NCBI GenBank assembly: GCA_963737365.1
Contig: CAVTSD010000007.1
Coordinates: 62,001-126,000 of the forward strand
Direction: 5' to 3'
Origin: Roseiarcus sp963737365
Lineage (GTDB): Bacteria > Pseudomonadota > Alphaproteobacteria > Rhizobiales > Beijerinckiaceae
DNA length: 64,000 nucleotides
Below, piece after piece: positions 25,130-33,800 of this stretch (position 1 is its first letter; each line of letters begins with the position of its first letter). The translations under genes were made by a program, and so were the position numbers. The notes below the pieces were generated by a model. The model saw only the letters and a program-made list of their open reading frames with translations, did not search any database and had not been told where the DNA came from.

Positions 25130-25235
25130 CGGCTCCTTCCTTGCGCCCAGCGCCTACGCGGCTCGATCGGGGCGGGCGCACTGATTCGCTTGAACTTTTG
25201 TGCAGCGCGAGCTTGCGGCGCGGCCGGCAGCGGGG

Positions 25236-25850
25236 TCAAGCCGGGCGCTCCGCCAACGCCGTAAACATTCGCGTGATGAGGCGTCCGATTTTCGGCGCCT
25301 GGCGCTCCGGCTCCAGCCCTTCAAAGGGCAGCGCGCGGTCGACCCACAGCGTCGCGAAGCCGTGCACGGCCGACCAGGCGAGGAGGACGAGGCCGGCAGC
25401 GTCGCCCTTCGGCGCTTCGCCAGCGTCTTGGCAAGCGACGACCGCGTCGCGCAGAATATTGAAGGCGCGCAACCCCGCCCCCGTCGGGCCAGTGGATGTC
25501 GAGGCGCCGTGAAACATCACCCGGAAATAACCGCGAGACGAGACAGCGAAGGTCACATAGGCGAGCCCCATCGCCTCGAGGCGCGCGCTGGCGCTATCGG
25601 GCGCCGCATCGCTCGCCGCGATCATCCGAGCCTCGAGCCGCGTAAACCCCTCCTCGGCGATCGACGCGAGCAAGTCGTTGCGGTTGGGAAAGTGATGATA
25701 AGGAGCCCCTGCGCTGACGCCCGCTCGCGCCGCGAGATCGCGCAGGCTCAGCCCGTCGATCCCATGCCTGGCGATCGTTTTGACTGCCGTCTCGATCAGC
25801 GCCTGACGCAGGCGCCCATGATGGTAGTCCGTCTTTCTTTTCGCTCGCAC
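25236..25850 (-). CDS. TetR/AcrR-family transcriptional regulator
   Basis: A 204-residue repressor-type protein. The N-terminal helix-turn-helix is RQALIETAVKTIARHGIDGL, SLRDLAARAGVSAGAPYHHF. The C-terminal ligand domain resembles the WHG subgroup (SSRGYFRVMFHG, LLAWSAVHGFATLWVDRALP). The start is GTG at 25850, ten bases after the GST stop, so it is the last gene of a three-gene minus-strand operon (membrane protein, GST, TetR). Two matching palindromes ahead of the operon (27256-27278, 27298-27322) are good candidates for its own operators. Confidence 0.9.
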   Translation of the reverse strand: MRAKRKTDYHHGRLRQALIETAVKTIARHGIDGLSLRDLAARAGVSAGAPYHHFPNRNDLLASIAEEGFTRLEARMIAASDAAPDSASARLEAMGLAYVTFAVSSRGYFRVMFHGASTSTGPTGAGLRAFNILRDAVVACQDAGEAPKGDAAGLVLLAWSAVHGFATLWVDRALPFEGLEPERQAPKIGRLITRMFTALAERPA

Positions 25851-25860
25851 GGGGGACCGC

Positions 25861-26487
25861 TCAACGGGCGAAAGCGTACGGGCCGCCGCGGGTCAGCGCC
25901 CTCTGGTAGGCGGCCCGCGCGTGAATGCGGGCAAGGAAGCTCATGAGGTTCGGTCGCGACGCGCTCAAGCCTCCCCGCGACCTTGCGGCTTCAAGCGGAA
26001 AGCTCATCATGATGTCGGCGGCGGAGAATTCACTCCCAACGAACCATGGTCCGGGGTCCAGCTCCCTCTCCAGATAATCGAGATGCAGCTTGATCTGGCT
26101 GTCGACATATCGATGCGCTGGCCAGCCGAGCAGGCCAAGCCTGTTGACGATGAGCTTCAACAGCAGCGGAGGCATGAGCGAGCCTTCAGCGTAGTGCAGC
26201 CAATAGCGATAGCGCCAATGCGCTTCGCCGCTCTCCGCCGGCTCCAATCCCTTGCCATATCGATCGACGAGATAATCCACGATCGCGCCAGTCTCGGCGA
26301 GGCGCAGCGAGCCATCCTCGATGATCGGCGACTTTCCCAAGGGATGGATGCGCCGCAGGCTCGCCGGCGCGAGCATGGTCTTCGCGTCCCTTTGGTAACG
26401 AATGACTTCGTAGTCGAGGCCGATTTCTTCGAGAAGCCACAAGACGCGCTGCGAGCGCGAATTGTTGAGGTGATGGACCTTGATCAA
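25861..26487 (-). CDS. Glutathione S-transferase
   Basis: A 208-residue GST. The N-terminal thioredoxin-fold domain has VHHLNNSRSQRVLWLLEEIG, PLGKSPIIEDGSLRLAETGA, IVDYLVDRYG. The C-terminal helical domain has the N-capping region PWFVGSEFSAADIMMSFPLE. It starts with TTG at 26487. It is followed after ten bases by the TetR gene and preceded by the frameshifted membrane-protein gene on the same strand. A TetR-controlled GST suggests an inducible detoxification unit; the inducer is unknown. Confidence 0.9.
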   Translation of the reverse strand: MIKVHHLNNSRSQRVLWLLEEIGLDYEVIRYQRDAKTMLAPASLRRIHPLGKSPIIEDGSLRLAETGAIVDYLVDRYGKGLEPAESGEAHWRYRYWLHYAEGSLMPPLLLKLIVNRLGLLGWPAHRYVDSQIKLHLDYLERELDPGPWFVGSEFSAADIMMSFPLEAARSRGGLSASRPNLMSFLARIHARAAYQRALTRGGPYAFAR

Positions 26488-26528
26488 AGGCGCGGGCTCC
26501 CGGCGTCAGCAGCGCGCCGACCCGCCGG

Positions 26529-27236
26529 TCATAGCACGACGGCAAAACTCCCCCGCGCGATTCTGAGCCCGAGGGCGGCGAGAAACACGCAGCCGAAGGT
26601 GACGCTGAGGCCGATGACAAGCGGCAGATGCATGAGGCCGAGAGCTGCGCCGAGTCCGCTGATCGCCGCTGCGGCTCCGATCACGATCCCGACAGACGAC
26701 ACAATCCGCGGCAGCGGCGGCTCGCCGCGGCGCATGTCCGGCGCACAGGACGGCGACGAGGCCCAGTCCATAGGGCACGTTGCCGGCGGCGAAGAGAAAG
26801 TCGAACCACGCTTTGATGGCGACGAACAGGGCAGGGTCGGATGCGTGCGCGAGAGGCCAAAAAAGCGTCGCGCTCATCGAATCGAACACCATGGCGAGCG
26901 CGACGCCGACCGCCATCAGCGCCCAGCCGGCCCTGTCGAGGTCGCCTGCGCGAGCCGGCTGGACGCCAGGGCGATGCACGCCGCCAGCAAGAGGCAATCG
27001 CCCAGGAAGGCGAAGCCTCCCGCAAGCGCCAAGGCTTGCGGACCGAGCCTGAGCGCGTCGGCCAGCGCCTGCATACGCTCGGCCGGCAGCGCCGGCAGGC
27101 CAAGTTCCGGCGTCAGGCGGGCATAGAAGAGCGTGCCGACAAACAGCGCCGCGGCTCCCGAAGCCAGGAGCGCGCCCGAAACGACATCGCCCGATGCGCG
27201 GGCGCCGCGCGCCGCCTCTTGCGTAATCGCCGCCAT
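26529..27236 (-). pseudogene. Multi-pass membrane protein gene with two compensating frameshifts
   Basis: The N-terminal part (from ATG 27236) reads ALLASGAAALFVGTLFYARL, LALAGGFAFLGDCLLLAACI. Near 26930-26945 the sense moves to another frame (DLDRAGWALMAVGVALAMVF, FDFLFAAGNVPYGLGLVAVL). Near 26738-26752 it returns to the first frame (DMRRGEPPLPRIVSSVGIVI, LPLVIGLSVTFGCVFLAALG). Joined, this is about 235 residues with seven or so hydrophobic segments. I do not recognise the family. It heads the GST/TetR operon and lies just after two palindromic operators. Two opposite single-base changes could be assembly errors in GC-rich runs or real decay. Confidence 0.65.
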
Positions 27237-27255
27237 GACGCCGCTCCAGTCTGGC

Positions 27256-27278
27256 CAATCTAAGCAATGATTAGATTG
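27256..27278. promoter_or_regulatory. Palindromic operator 1 ahead of the TetR-GST operon
   Basis: Perfect arms CAATCTAA and TTAGATTG flank a 7-base centre, 20 bases upstream of ATG 27236. On the minus strand the site aligns with 27298-27322 at nearly every position (CA-A/G-TCTAATCA at one end, AGATTG at the other). It is AT-rich compared with its surroundings. Confidence 0.65.
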
Positions 27279-27297
27279 TCTAGCGCCGGTGTCAAGG

Positions 27298-27322
27298 CCA
27301 ATCTGATCGGTGATTAGACTGG
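27298..27322. promoter_or_regulatory. Palindromic operator 2 ahead of the TetR-GST operon
   Basis: An imperfect version of the 27256-27278 site (CCAATCTGAT and ATTAGACTGG arms), with its centre about 43 bases from the centre of site 1, close to four helical turns. Paired sites of this kind suit cooperative binding by a TetR dimer of dimers. Confidence 0.6.
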
Positions 27323-27350
27323 ACTTTCAAGGGTCGATCTCGATGAAGGT

Positions 27351-27420
27351 GTCATTCCCGCGCACGCGGGAATCCAGGCCCTGCCGCGGACACGCTGGAT
27401 GCCCGCTTGCGGGCACGACA
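27351..27420. repeat. Dispersed intergenic repeat, family 2, copy A
   Basis: The block begins GTCATTCCCGCGCACGCGGG, continues AATCCAGGCCCTGCCGCGG and CTGGATGCCCGCTTGCGGGC, and so contains nested hairpins. Related blocks are at 30707-30807 and 55341-55410. From here to the DUF1275 start only a 49-codon frame (27426-27575) is seen, which I do not consider supported. Confidence 0.65.
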
Positions 27421-27584
27421 GATCAATGTGCGCGCGCTTTGAAATTCGCGGCCGCGGCACGCTCGTGGGTCCTTTCGACGCGCACATCCTCGTGGACGGC
27501 CGAGACAAGCCCGCCGCACTCGACAGGCGGCATCGGCTATACCCCTGCTCATTGGGAATCTCGCGAACCACTTGAAGTCCGATC

Positions 27585-28337
27585 ATGGCCGATGAACTCG
27601 TGCAGCCTACGCCAGGTGGAAGTCTCTCCGACCAAGCGGCCCCAGGCGTCCGCCATTCGCCGCGCGCCGAGGCTCGGCGCGCCGAGCGTCTCGCCGCCGC
27701 GCTTGCCCTCATTGCCGGATTCGTCGACGCCTACGGCATGATCACCTACGGCGTCTATGCCTCGTTCATGAGCGGGAACACCACGCAGACCGGCTATCAG
27801 ATGGCGGAGGGCGCTTTCGGGCCGGTGTCGCTTTCGGCGCTGGCGATTCTGTTCTTCGTCGTCGGATCGTTCGTCGGGACCCTACTGGTCGAGTTTGCGG
27901 GGCGTTATGCGCGACAGGTTGTGTATTGCGTGGTCGCAGCCGCGCTAGCGGCAATCGTCGGCCTGACGCAGTCCGGCATGCTCACCGGCGCCTTCGCGAT
28001 CGGGGCGATCAGCGTCGCGATGGGCGTCATGAACACCGCGCTGTCGCGCGTTGGCGCGCAGGCGGTAAGCCTGACCTTCGTGACCGGGAGCCTCAGCCGC
28101 GTCGGATCGAGTCTGGCGCTTGCCCTCAGGCGCGCGCCGCTTCGAGACGCGCAGGGACCATGGGACACCCATCTGCGCCGGGCGGTGCTGCTTGCCCGCC
28201 TTTGGCTCGGCTTCCTCGTCGGCGCGTTTCTGGCGGGCGCGGGAACGCCGCGGTATGGCGCGCTGGTGTTAGCGGCTCCCGCGATTATCCTCGCAATCTT
28301 GGCCGTGTTCGATCGTCCCGACCGCCCGGAAGGCTGA
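27585..28337 (+). CDS. DUF1275 (YoaK-family) membrane protein
   Basis: A 250-residue inner-membrane protein with about six helices. Family landmarks are AALALIAGFVDAYGMITYGV, YASFMSGNTTQTGYQM, ALAILFFVVGSFVGTLLVEF, VMNTALSRVGAQAVSLTFVT and GSLSRVGSSLA. The MSGNTTQ and TFVTGSL motifs define the family, for which no function is established. ATG 27585 begins a 30-residue cytoplasmic N-terminus. It is not obviously in an operon. Confidence 0.88.
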   Translation: MADELVQPTPGGSLSDQAAPGVRHSPRAEARRAERLAAALALIAGFVDAYGMITYGVYASFMSGNTTQTGYQMAEGAFGPVSLSALAILFFVVGSFVGTLLVEFAGRYARQVVYCVVAAALAAIVGLTQSGMLTGAFAIGAISVAMGVMNTALSRVGAQAVSLTFVTGSLSRVGSSLALALRRAPLRDAQGPWDTHLRRAVLLARLWLGFLVGAFLAGAGTPRYGALVLAAPAIILAILAVFDRPDRPEG

Positions 28338-28465
28338 GCGCGCCCCAAAGCAACGCACCGGCCGCCTCAAACTTCATCAGGGGCCCCTCGTCGAAAAATC
28401 AAATAAGATTGCGGAAAAGTAGAATTTATGATAGCATGGATTCTAATCGAGAGAAAGGCCGTCGG

Positions 28466-28966
28466 ATGGCGAAAGGCGCGGACAGCGAGCGGATTGGACC
28501 GGGATCGAAGCGTCGGCGCGCCACAAAGCGCGAGTTGGCGCAACGCGACCTGAGGCTCATCGAGAAACTCGCCGCCGGCGTAACCATCGAGGAAATCGCG
28601 GCGAGCGAGGGAATATCGTGCAAATGGGCGCGTGAGCGCAAGGCGGCGATCCTCGCTGAGCGCACCATCGATCCGCCGCACGAATTCATCCAGCTCCAGA
28701 TCCGCCGCCTGAACGAGGCGATGCTCGTCGCCTACAGTTCGATGACCACCGGCAACGTGAAGGCCGTCGATCAGGTGATCAAAGTCGTGCGCGAGCTCGA
28801 CCGCTATCATGGCTTCGGCCCGGTCTCAATTCCTCAGCTCCTCGCTGAAGCGCCAGTCACGCCGCCGCCTCTCGCCCTGCTGGAGCCCCCGGCGGCGGAG
28901 CCGGCGATGGATTGGACTGAGAGCGAGCCCTCCGCGCCGAGGGACGCCATTCCCGTCGCGGAGTGA
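28466..28966 (+). CDS. Helix-turn-helix protein of unknown function
   Basis: A 166-residue basic protein. The middle reads LRLIEKLAAGVTIEEIAASE, GISCKWARERKAAIL, a helix-turn-helix resembling sigma-region-4 or small-terminase-like domains. It is followed by FIQLQIRRLNEAMLVAYSSM and VDQVIKVVRELDRYHGF, then a Pro-rich tail. I have the impression of similar orphan genes in Methylocystis and Bradyrhizobium genomes, but cannot name a function. ATG 28436 would add ten residues. The 100 bases upstream are AT-rich. It starts an islet of unrecognised genes that runs to 30.2 kb. Confidence 0.6.
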   Translation: MAKGADSERIGPGSKRRRATKRELAQRDLRLIEKLAAGVTIEEIAASEGISCKWARERKAAILAERTIDPPHEFIQLQIRRLNEAMLVAYSSMTTGNVKAVDQVIKVVRELDRYHGFGPVSIPQLLAEAPVTPPPLALLEPPAAEPAMDWTESEPSAPRDAIPVAE

Positions 28967-29129
28967 AAGCGCTTCCGGCGAGCGTCGATTACCGGCTGAA
29001 GGTCAGGGAAATGGCGGGACGAAGCTTACCGCTCCGCGCGGAGAGCGGAGCTTTGCGCAGCTGGTATCGCACTGCCGAATGAAGCCGGTGTGGGTGCATA
29101 AAGTTTGAGTTTCCACTGTTTCTAACGGG

Positions 29130-29273
29130 TCACCGAATGCCCTTTAGGGCAACGCAGATGAGAAGGGCGGCCAGCACGAGCGTCACCAGCGCCGATATTG
29201 CAAATCGACCTTCCGCCTCGCCTTCAACAAGACGGAAGAGTCTGAATATCAGGCGGTCTCGATTGGCGGCCAT
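29130..29273 (-). CDS. Possible small single-pass membrane protein
   Basis: A 47-residue frame (MAANRDRLIFRLFRLVEGEA at the start) ends in one strong hydrophobic helix (ISALVTLVLAALLICVALKG). The longer open frame to 29348 has an unlikely N-terminus. The next gene upstream on the same strand ends at 29353. No family is recognised and the ribosome-binding site is unremarkable. I report it because the charge-plus-helix layout is protein-like. Confidence 0.4.
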   Translation of the reverse strand: MAANRDRLIFRLFRLVEGEAEGRFAISALVTLVLAALLICVALKGIR

Positions 29274-29352
29274 CGCGTCCTCACGTGCCGTTAGCGTCGT
29301 GAGCAAATTACCTCCGCGCGTCAGCGCTTGGGAGCAAGTAAAGGCCAACGGG

Positions 29353-29862
29353 TTATTTCTCGTTCTTCGTCGCCGCTGAAAGAAACGAGGGCGGCTCGTT
29401 CCGCATCGCCATGCGCCAGCGCCGCGTTTCGAACGCCGCCTTACGTTGCCGCTTCTCTCTCTGCTTCACCAATTTCCGGATTTGGGTTTGGATCGCGCCC
29501 GGAGTGTCGCCCAGCTCGCGCCCTTCGGCGCGCAGCCTCCTTGCGAGCGCCGCCGGGGTTTCTCCATTCTGAAGCGCGGCGTCATATTCCTGAAGCAGGC
29601 GAGCGTCGCGGTCGGGGGCGAACATCTTACCCAACCCCCGCTTCGGTCTCCGCATCACGCGGCGAAAAAGTTGCCGTGCTTCTTCTTCGCCCAAATGGTC
29701 AACCGCTGCCGTAAACGCATCTCGAACGCCCCTCTCCACGGCAGCGACGCGATTAAGCCTGTCGGCCTCGCTCTCGCAGGCGCTCCCGAGGACTGACAGG
29801 TGGTGCAAACCGAAGATATCCGGCGGCAGCTCGACCGGGTAAAAGGGGCGAGGCATTTTCAT
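29353..29862 (-). CDS. Hypothetical basic protein
   Basis: A 169-residue product starting at ATG 29862 (MKMPRPFYPVELPPDIFGLH), with GGGGA upstream. The N-terminal half is helical (LNRVAAVERGVRDAFTAAVD). The middle is a charged segment, FRRVMRRPKRGLGKMFAPDR, DARLLQEYDAALQNGETPAA, LARRLRAEG, and the C-terminus is very basic. The middle resembles a helix-turn-helix-like repeat seen in uncharacterised Rhizobiales proteins. No function can be assigned. It belongs to the same islet as the gene at 28466. Confidence 0.55.
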   Translation of the reverse strand: MKMPRPFYPVELPPDIFGLHHLSVLGSACESEADRLNRVAAVERGVRDAFTAAVDHLGEEEARQLFRRVMRRPKRGLGKMFAPDRDARLLQEYDAALQNGETPAALARRLRAEGRELGDTPGAIQTQIRKLVKQREKRQRKAAFETRRWRMAMRNEPPSFLSAATKNEK

Positions 29863-30014
29863 CAACAGTCCCCTACAAGCTCTAGCACAGCGCGAGGACA
29901 GAACGTCAATTATCGGTGTCGAGAGCGCCAAACTTCTTGATCTATGCGCTCCCCAGTTCCTATGCCGCTTGAATCAATTTCGGTAGTTAGGCAAAGTGGG
30001 CGGCACAAATCAAT

Positions 30015-30215
30015 TTATCGGCTTGCCCAAGAAAGCGCGGCGAGCATTGGTATGGCAATTGTCAGTTCAAATAGCGGGCGACTAGCAGGCCAATTCAAGG
30101 CATCCCACATCGAGCCCGTCATTACATAAACCCCGTACATAGAAACTAGGTTGAATAACACAAGGCCGACAAACCACACGAGCGAAAAGCCCAGAAGTGC
30201 CTGCTTGAAATGCAT
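30015..30215 (-). CDS. Small hypothetical membrane protein
   Basis: A 66-residue protein with two hydrophobic helices (ALLGFSLVWFVGLVLFNLVS, ELTIAIPMLAALSW). ATG at 30215 follows GGAGAGGGAA closely, a good ribosome-binding site. The leader CACAACGGAGA upstream is shared with the His/Met-rich gene at 50353. Base composition is lower in GC than the neighbourhood. No family is recognised. Confidence 0.5.
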   Translation of the reverse strand: MHFKQALLGFSLVWFVGLVLFNLVSMYGVYVMTGSMWDALNWPASRPLFELTIAIPMLAALSWASR

Positions 30216-30431
30216 TTCCCTCTCCGTTGTGTTTTCGACCTTGTTCGTGCTGAAAGAGGCGGGCCGGCTCGTTCGAAGGGCAGCCTTCGCGTAATCCGTA
30301 AAATAACGTGATGATCATGTTGATAGATTTGCCTCGAAACCGGTCCAGCAGATTGAGTTTTTGACCCCTCACGCAGCGCGGAACTAACTATTCCGGCGGC
30401 AAATCTCAACGTGAGAAAGCCCTTTTCCGCC

Positions 30432-30562
30432 ACCTCCTCCTGAGGCGCCGCGGGCGGCCTCGAAAGCCTGCCCTGAGCTTGTCGAAGGGGACGCTTCAGC
30501 CCGGCGCGAACGAGGCCATCCTTCGAGACGCGATGCTCTGCATCGCTCCTTTAGGATGAGGC
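30432..30562. repeat. Dispersed palindromic intergenic repeat, family 1, copy C
   Basis: The ends ACCTCCTCCTGAGGCGCCGC and CTCCTTTAGGATGAGGCG are imperfect inverted repeats, with GCGGCCTCGAAAG and CCATCCTTCGAGACGCG inside. This is the longest of the three copies seen (compare 22649 and 24772). Confidence 0.65.
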
Positions 30563-30706
30563 GCCAGTCGGGGCGCCATTTTTCGCGCGGAACTAAAAGG
30601 GGTCGTAAGCCTCTGAGTTCGTTAGGGCGTGCCGGTAAAATTACTGCTAGGTGCGGCGCGGACGTCTTGGACGGCTCCGCACAGAACGCCTGACGACATC
30701 TGTCTT

Positions 30707-30807
30707 GTCATTCCCGACGGCTGCGTAGCAGCCGATCGGGAATCCAGGTCAGCCGCCGGCGCTCGGTCTGGATTCCCGGTCAGACCTTCGGTCCGCCGCG
30801 AATGACA
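30707..30807. repeat. Dispersed intergenic repeat, family 2, copy C
   Basis: The block contains TCATTCCCGACGGCTGCG, CGGGAATCCAGG and then the inverted TGGATTCCCGG, ending CGCGAATGACAAAG. The outer ends (GTCATTC and GAATGAC) are inverted repeats. It lies directly beyond the metH stop and may act as its terminator. Confidence 0.65.
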
Positions 30808-30813
30808 AAGTCT

Positions 30814-33800
30814 TTACTCCGCCGCGACCGCAGTCACGGGCACATAGTTCAGCACCGGCCCGAGCCAGCGCTCGACTTCACCGACGTCCTTGCCCTTCCG
30901 CGCCGCATAATCCTCGACCTGGTCGCGCTCGACCTTGGCGACGCCGAAATAGTGCGACTCCGGGTGAGCGATATAGACGCCGCTCACCGATGAGGCCGGC
31001 CACATGGCGTAGCTCTCGGTGAGTTGGACGCCGGTCGCTCGTTCGGCGTCGAGCAGCCGGAACAAGGTCGCCTTCTCAGTATGGTCGGGTTGCGCGGGAT
31101 AACCGGGCGCCGGGCGGATGCCCTTGTAGGGTTCGGCGATCAGTTCCTCGGGCGTGTACGCTTCATCAGGGGCGTAGCCCCAGAGCTCGCGGCGCACGCG
31201 AGCGTGCATGGCTTCAGCGAAGGCTTCCGCGAAACGGTCGGCGAGCGCCTTGACCATGATCGACGAATAATCGTCGTTGGCGTGCTCGAAGCGCTTGGCG
31301 ATGGCGTCATCGGCGAGGCCTGCGGTGACGACGAAGGCGCCGACATAATCATGGGCGCCGCTCGAAGCGGGCGCGATGAAATCGGCGAGCGCGACGTTCG
31401 GGCGCCCATCGCGGCGGGCGAGTTGCTGGCGAAGCGTGAACAGCGTCGCCACTGGCGTCGTGCGCGAATCGTCTGCGAAGAGCTGGATGTCGTCGCCCGC
31501 CTGCGCCGCAGGCCAGAAGCCGACCACCGCTTTTGGCGTGAACCATTGCTCATCGATGATGCGCTTGAGCATGGCCTGCGCGTCGTCGAACAAGGCGCGC
31601 GCCGCCGCGCCCTGAGCCGGATCGTCGAGGATCGCGGGATAGCGGCCCTTGAGCTCCCAGGTCTGGAAGAACGGCGTCCAGTCGATATAGCGGGCGAGGT
31701 CGGCGAGGTCGGTCCATTCGTACGTGCGCGGTCCAAAGTAGCTCGGCGTCGCGGGGCGATAGGCGCTCCAGCCCGCCTTCAGCGCGTTGGCGCGGGCCTT
31801 TGCAAGCGGCACCCGGATCTTGTCGGCTTCGCTGCGCTCATGCGCCTCCGCAACCTTGCGATATTCCGCGCGCACCGACTGGATGGTCGCGGCGCGCGTC
31901 TCCGGCGAGAGCAGCGATGCGACGACGCCGACCGCGCGGCTCGCGTCGTTGACGTGCACCGTCTGGCAGCGGGAATAGCGGGGGTGAATTTTGACCGCGG
32001 TATGGACGCGACTGGTCGTCGCGCCGCCGATCAGGAGGGGAATGTCGAAGCCTTCGCGCTCCATCTCGGAGGCGACGTGAACCATCTCATCGAGCGAGGG
32101 CGTGATGAGGCCGGAGAGGCCAATTGCGTGGGCCTTCTTCTCGCGCGCGACAGCGAGGATCTTCGACGCGGGCGTCATGACGCCGAGATCGATGATCTCG
32201 TAATTGTTGCAAGCGAGCACGACGCCGACGATGTTCTTGCCGATGTCGTGCACATCGCCCTTGACGGTCGCGAGCACGATCGTGCCCGCGGTCTTGCGCT
32301 CGTCGCCGCCGGCGGCTTTTTCCGCTTCCATATAGGGCAGGAGGATCGCCACGGCCTGCTTCATCACGCGCGCCGACTTCACCACCTGCGGCAGGAACAT
32401 TTTGCCGGCGCCGAACAGGTCGCCGACGACATTCATGCCGGCCATCAGCGGCCCCTCGATGACATCGAGCGGACGTTTGGCCACAAGCCGCGCTTCCTCG
32501 GTGTCAGCTTCGATGAATTCGGTTGTTCCGTTGACGAGCGCATGAGCGATGCGCTTGTCGACCGGCCACGTGCGCCATTCGAGATCCTGCGGCTTCGCCT
32601 CCATCCCACCTTTGCCCCGGAATCGCTCGGCGATGGCGAGAAGGCGCTCGGTTCCGTCCGGTCTGCGGTTGAGGACAACATCCTCGCAGGCCTCGCGCAG
32701 CTCGGGCTCGATCGTCTCGTAGACCGCGAGCTGGCCGGCGTTGACGATGCCCATATCCATGCCAGCCTGGATGGCGTGGTAAAGGAACACCGCGTGCATC
32801 GCCTCGCGCACCGGCTCGTTGCCGCGGAACGAGAACGACAGGTTGGAGACGCCGCCGGAAATGTGCGCGTGAGGCAGGGTCTGGCGGATCTGCCGCGTCG
32901 CCTCGATGAAGGCGACGCCATAGCCGTTGTGCTCCTCGATGCCGGTTGCGACCGCGAAGATGTTCGGATCGAAGACGATGTCCTCGGCCGGAAAACCGGC
33001 CTGTTCGGTCAAAAGCTTGTAGGCGCGCGCGCAGATCGAGACTTTGCGCTCATAGGTGTCGGCTTGGCCTTGTTCGTCGAACGCCATCACCACGACCGCC
33101 GCGCCATAAGCGCGAACAAGCTTGGCCTGGCGGAGGAACTCCTCCTCGCCTTCCTTCATCGAGATCGAGTTGACGATCGGCTTGCCCTGAACGCACTCGA
33201 GCCCGGCCTCGATTACCGAGAATTTGGACGAGTCGACCATCACCGGCACGCGCGCAATGTCAGGTTCGGACGCGACGAGGTGCAGGAACTCGACCATCAC
33301 CGCCTTCGAGTCGATGAGCCCCTCGTCCATGTTGATGTCGAGCACCTGCGCCCCGTTCGCGACCTGGTCGCGCGCCACGACGAGCGCCCCGGCAAAGTCC
33401 CCAGCCGTGATGAGTTTGCGGAATTTGGCGGAGCCGGTGACGTTGGTGCGCTCGCCGATGTTCAGGAACGGAATATCGGATGTCAGCGTGAATGGCTCGA
33501 GGCCCGAAAGTCGCATCATGGGCGCGATTGTCGGGATGGCGCGCGGCTTGTACTTGCCGACCGCCTCGGCGATCGCGCGGATGTGCTCCGGCGTCGAGCC
33601 GCAGCATCCCCCGACGATGTTGACGATGCCGTCGGCGGCGAATTCGCCGATCTGCGCGGCCATCGCCTCGGGGCTTTCGTCATATTGGCCAAAGGCGTTG
33701 GGAAGGCCGGCGTTCGGATAGGCGCAGACGAGCGCGTCAGCAGCGGCGGAGATTTCCGCCAGGTGCTCCCGCATCGCACTGGCGCCGAGCGCGCAATTGA

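Larger units (their letters stand above)
30216..30813. other. Gene-free stretch before metH, mostly repeats
   Basis: About 600 bases with no supported gene. It holds family 1 repeat copy C (30432-30562) and family 2 repeat copy C (30707-30807), whose last bases nearly touch the metH stop. The remainder (30220-30430) is of lower GC and has no coding pattern I can defend. Confidence 0.6.

Noticed and set aside
27426..27575. 49-codon frame before the DUF1275 gene
   Set aside because: Begins next to a repeat, has no family likeness and no convincing ribosome-binding site.
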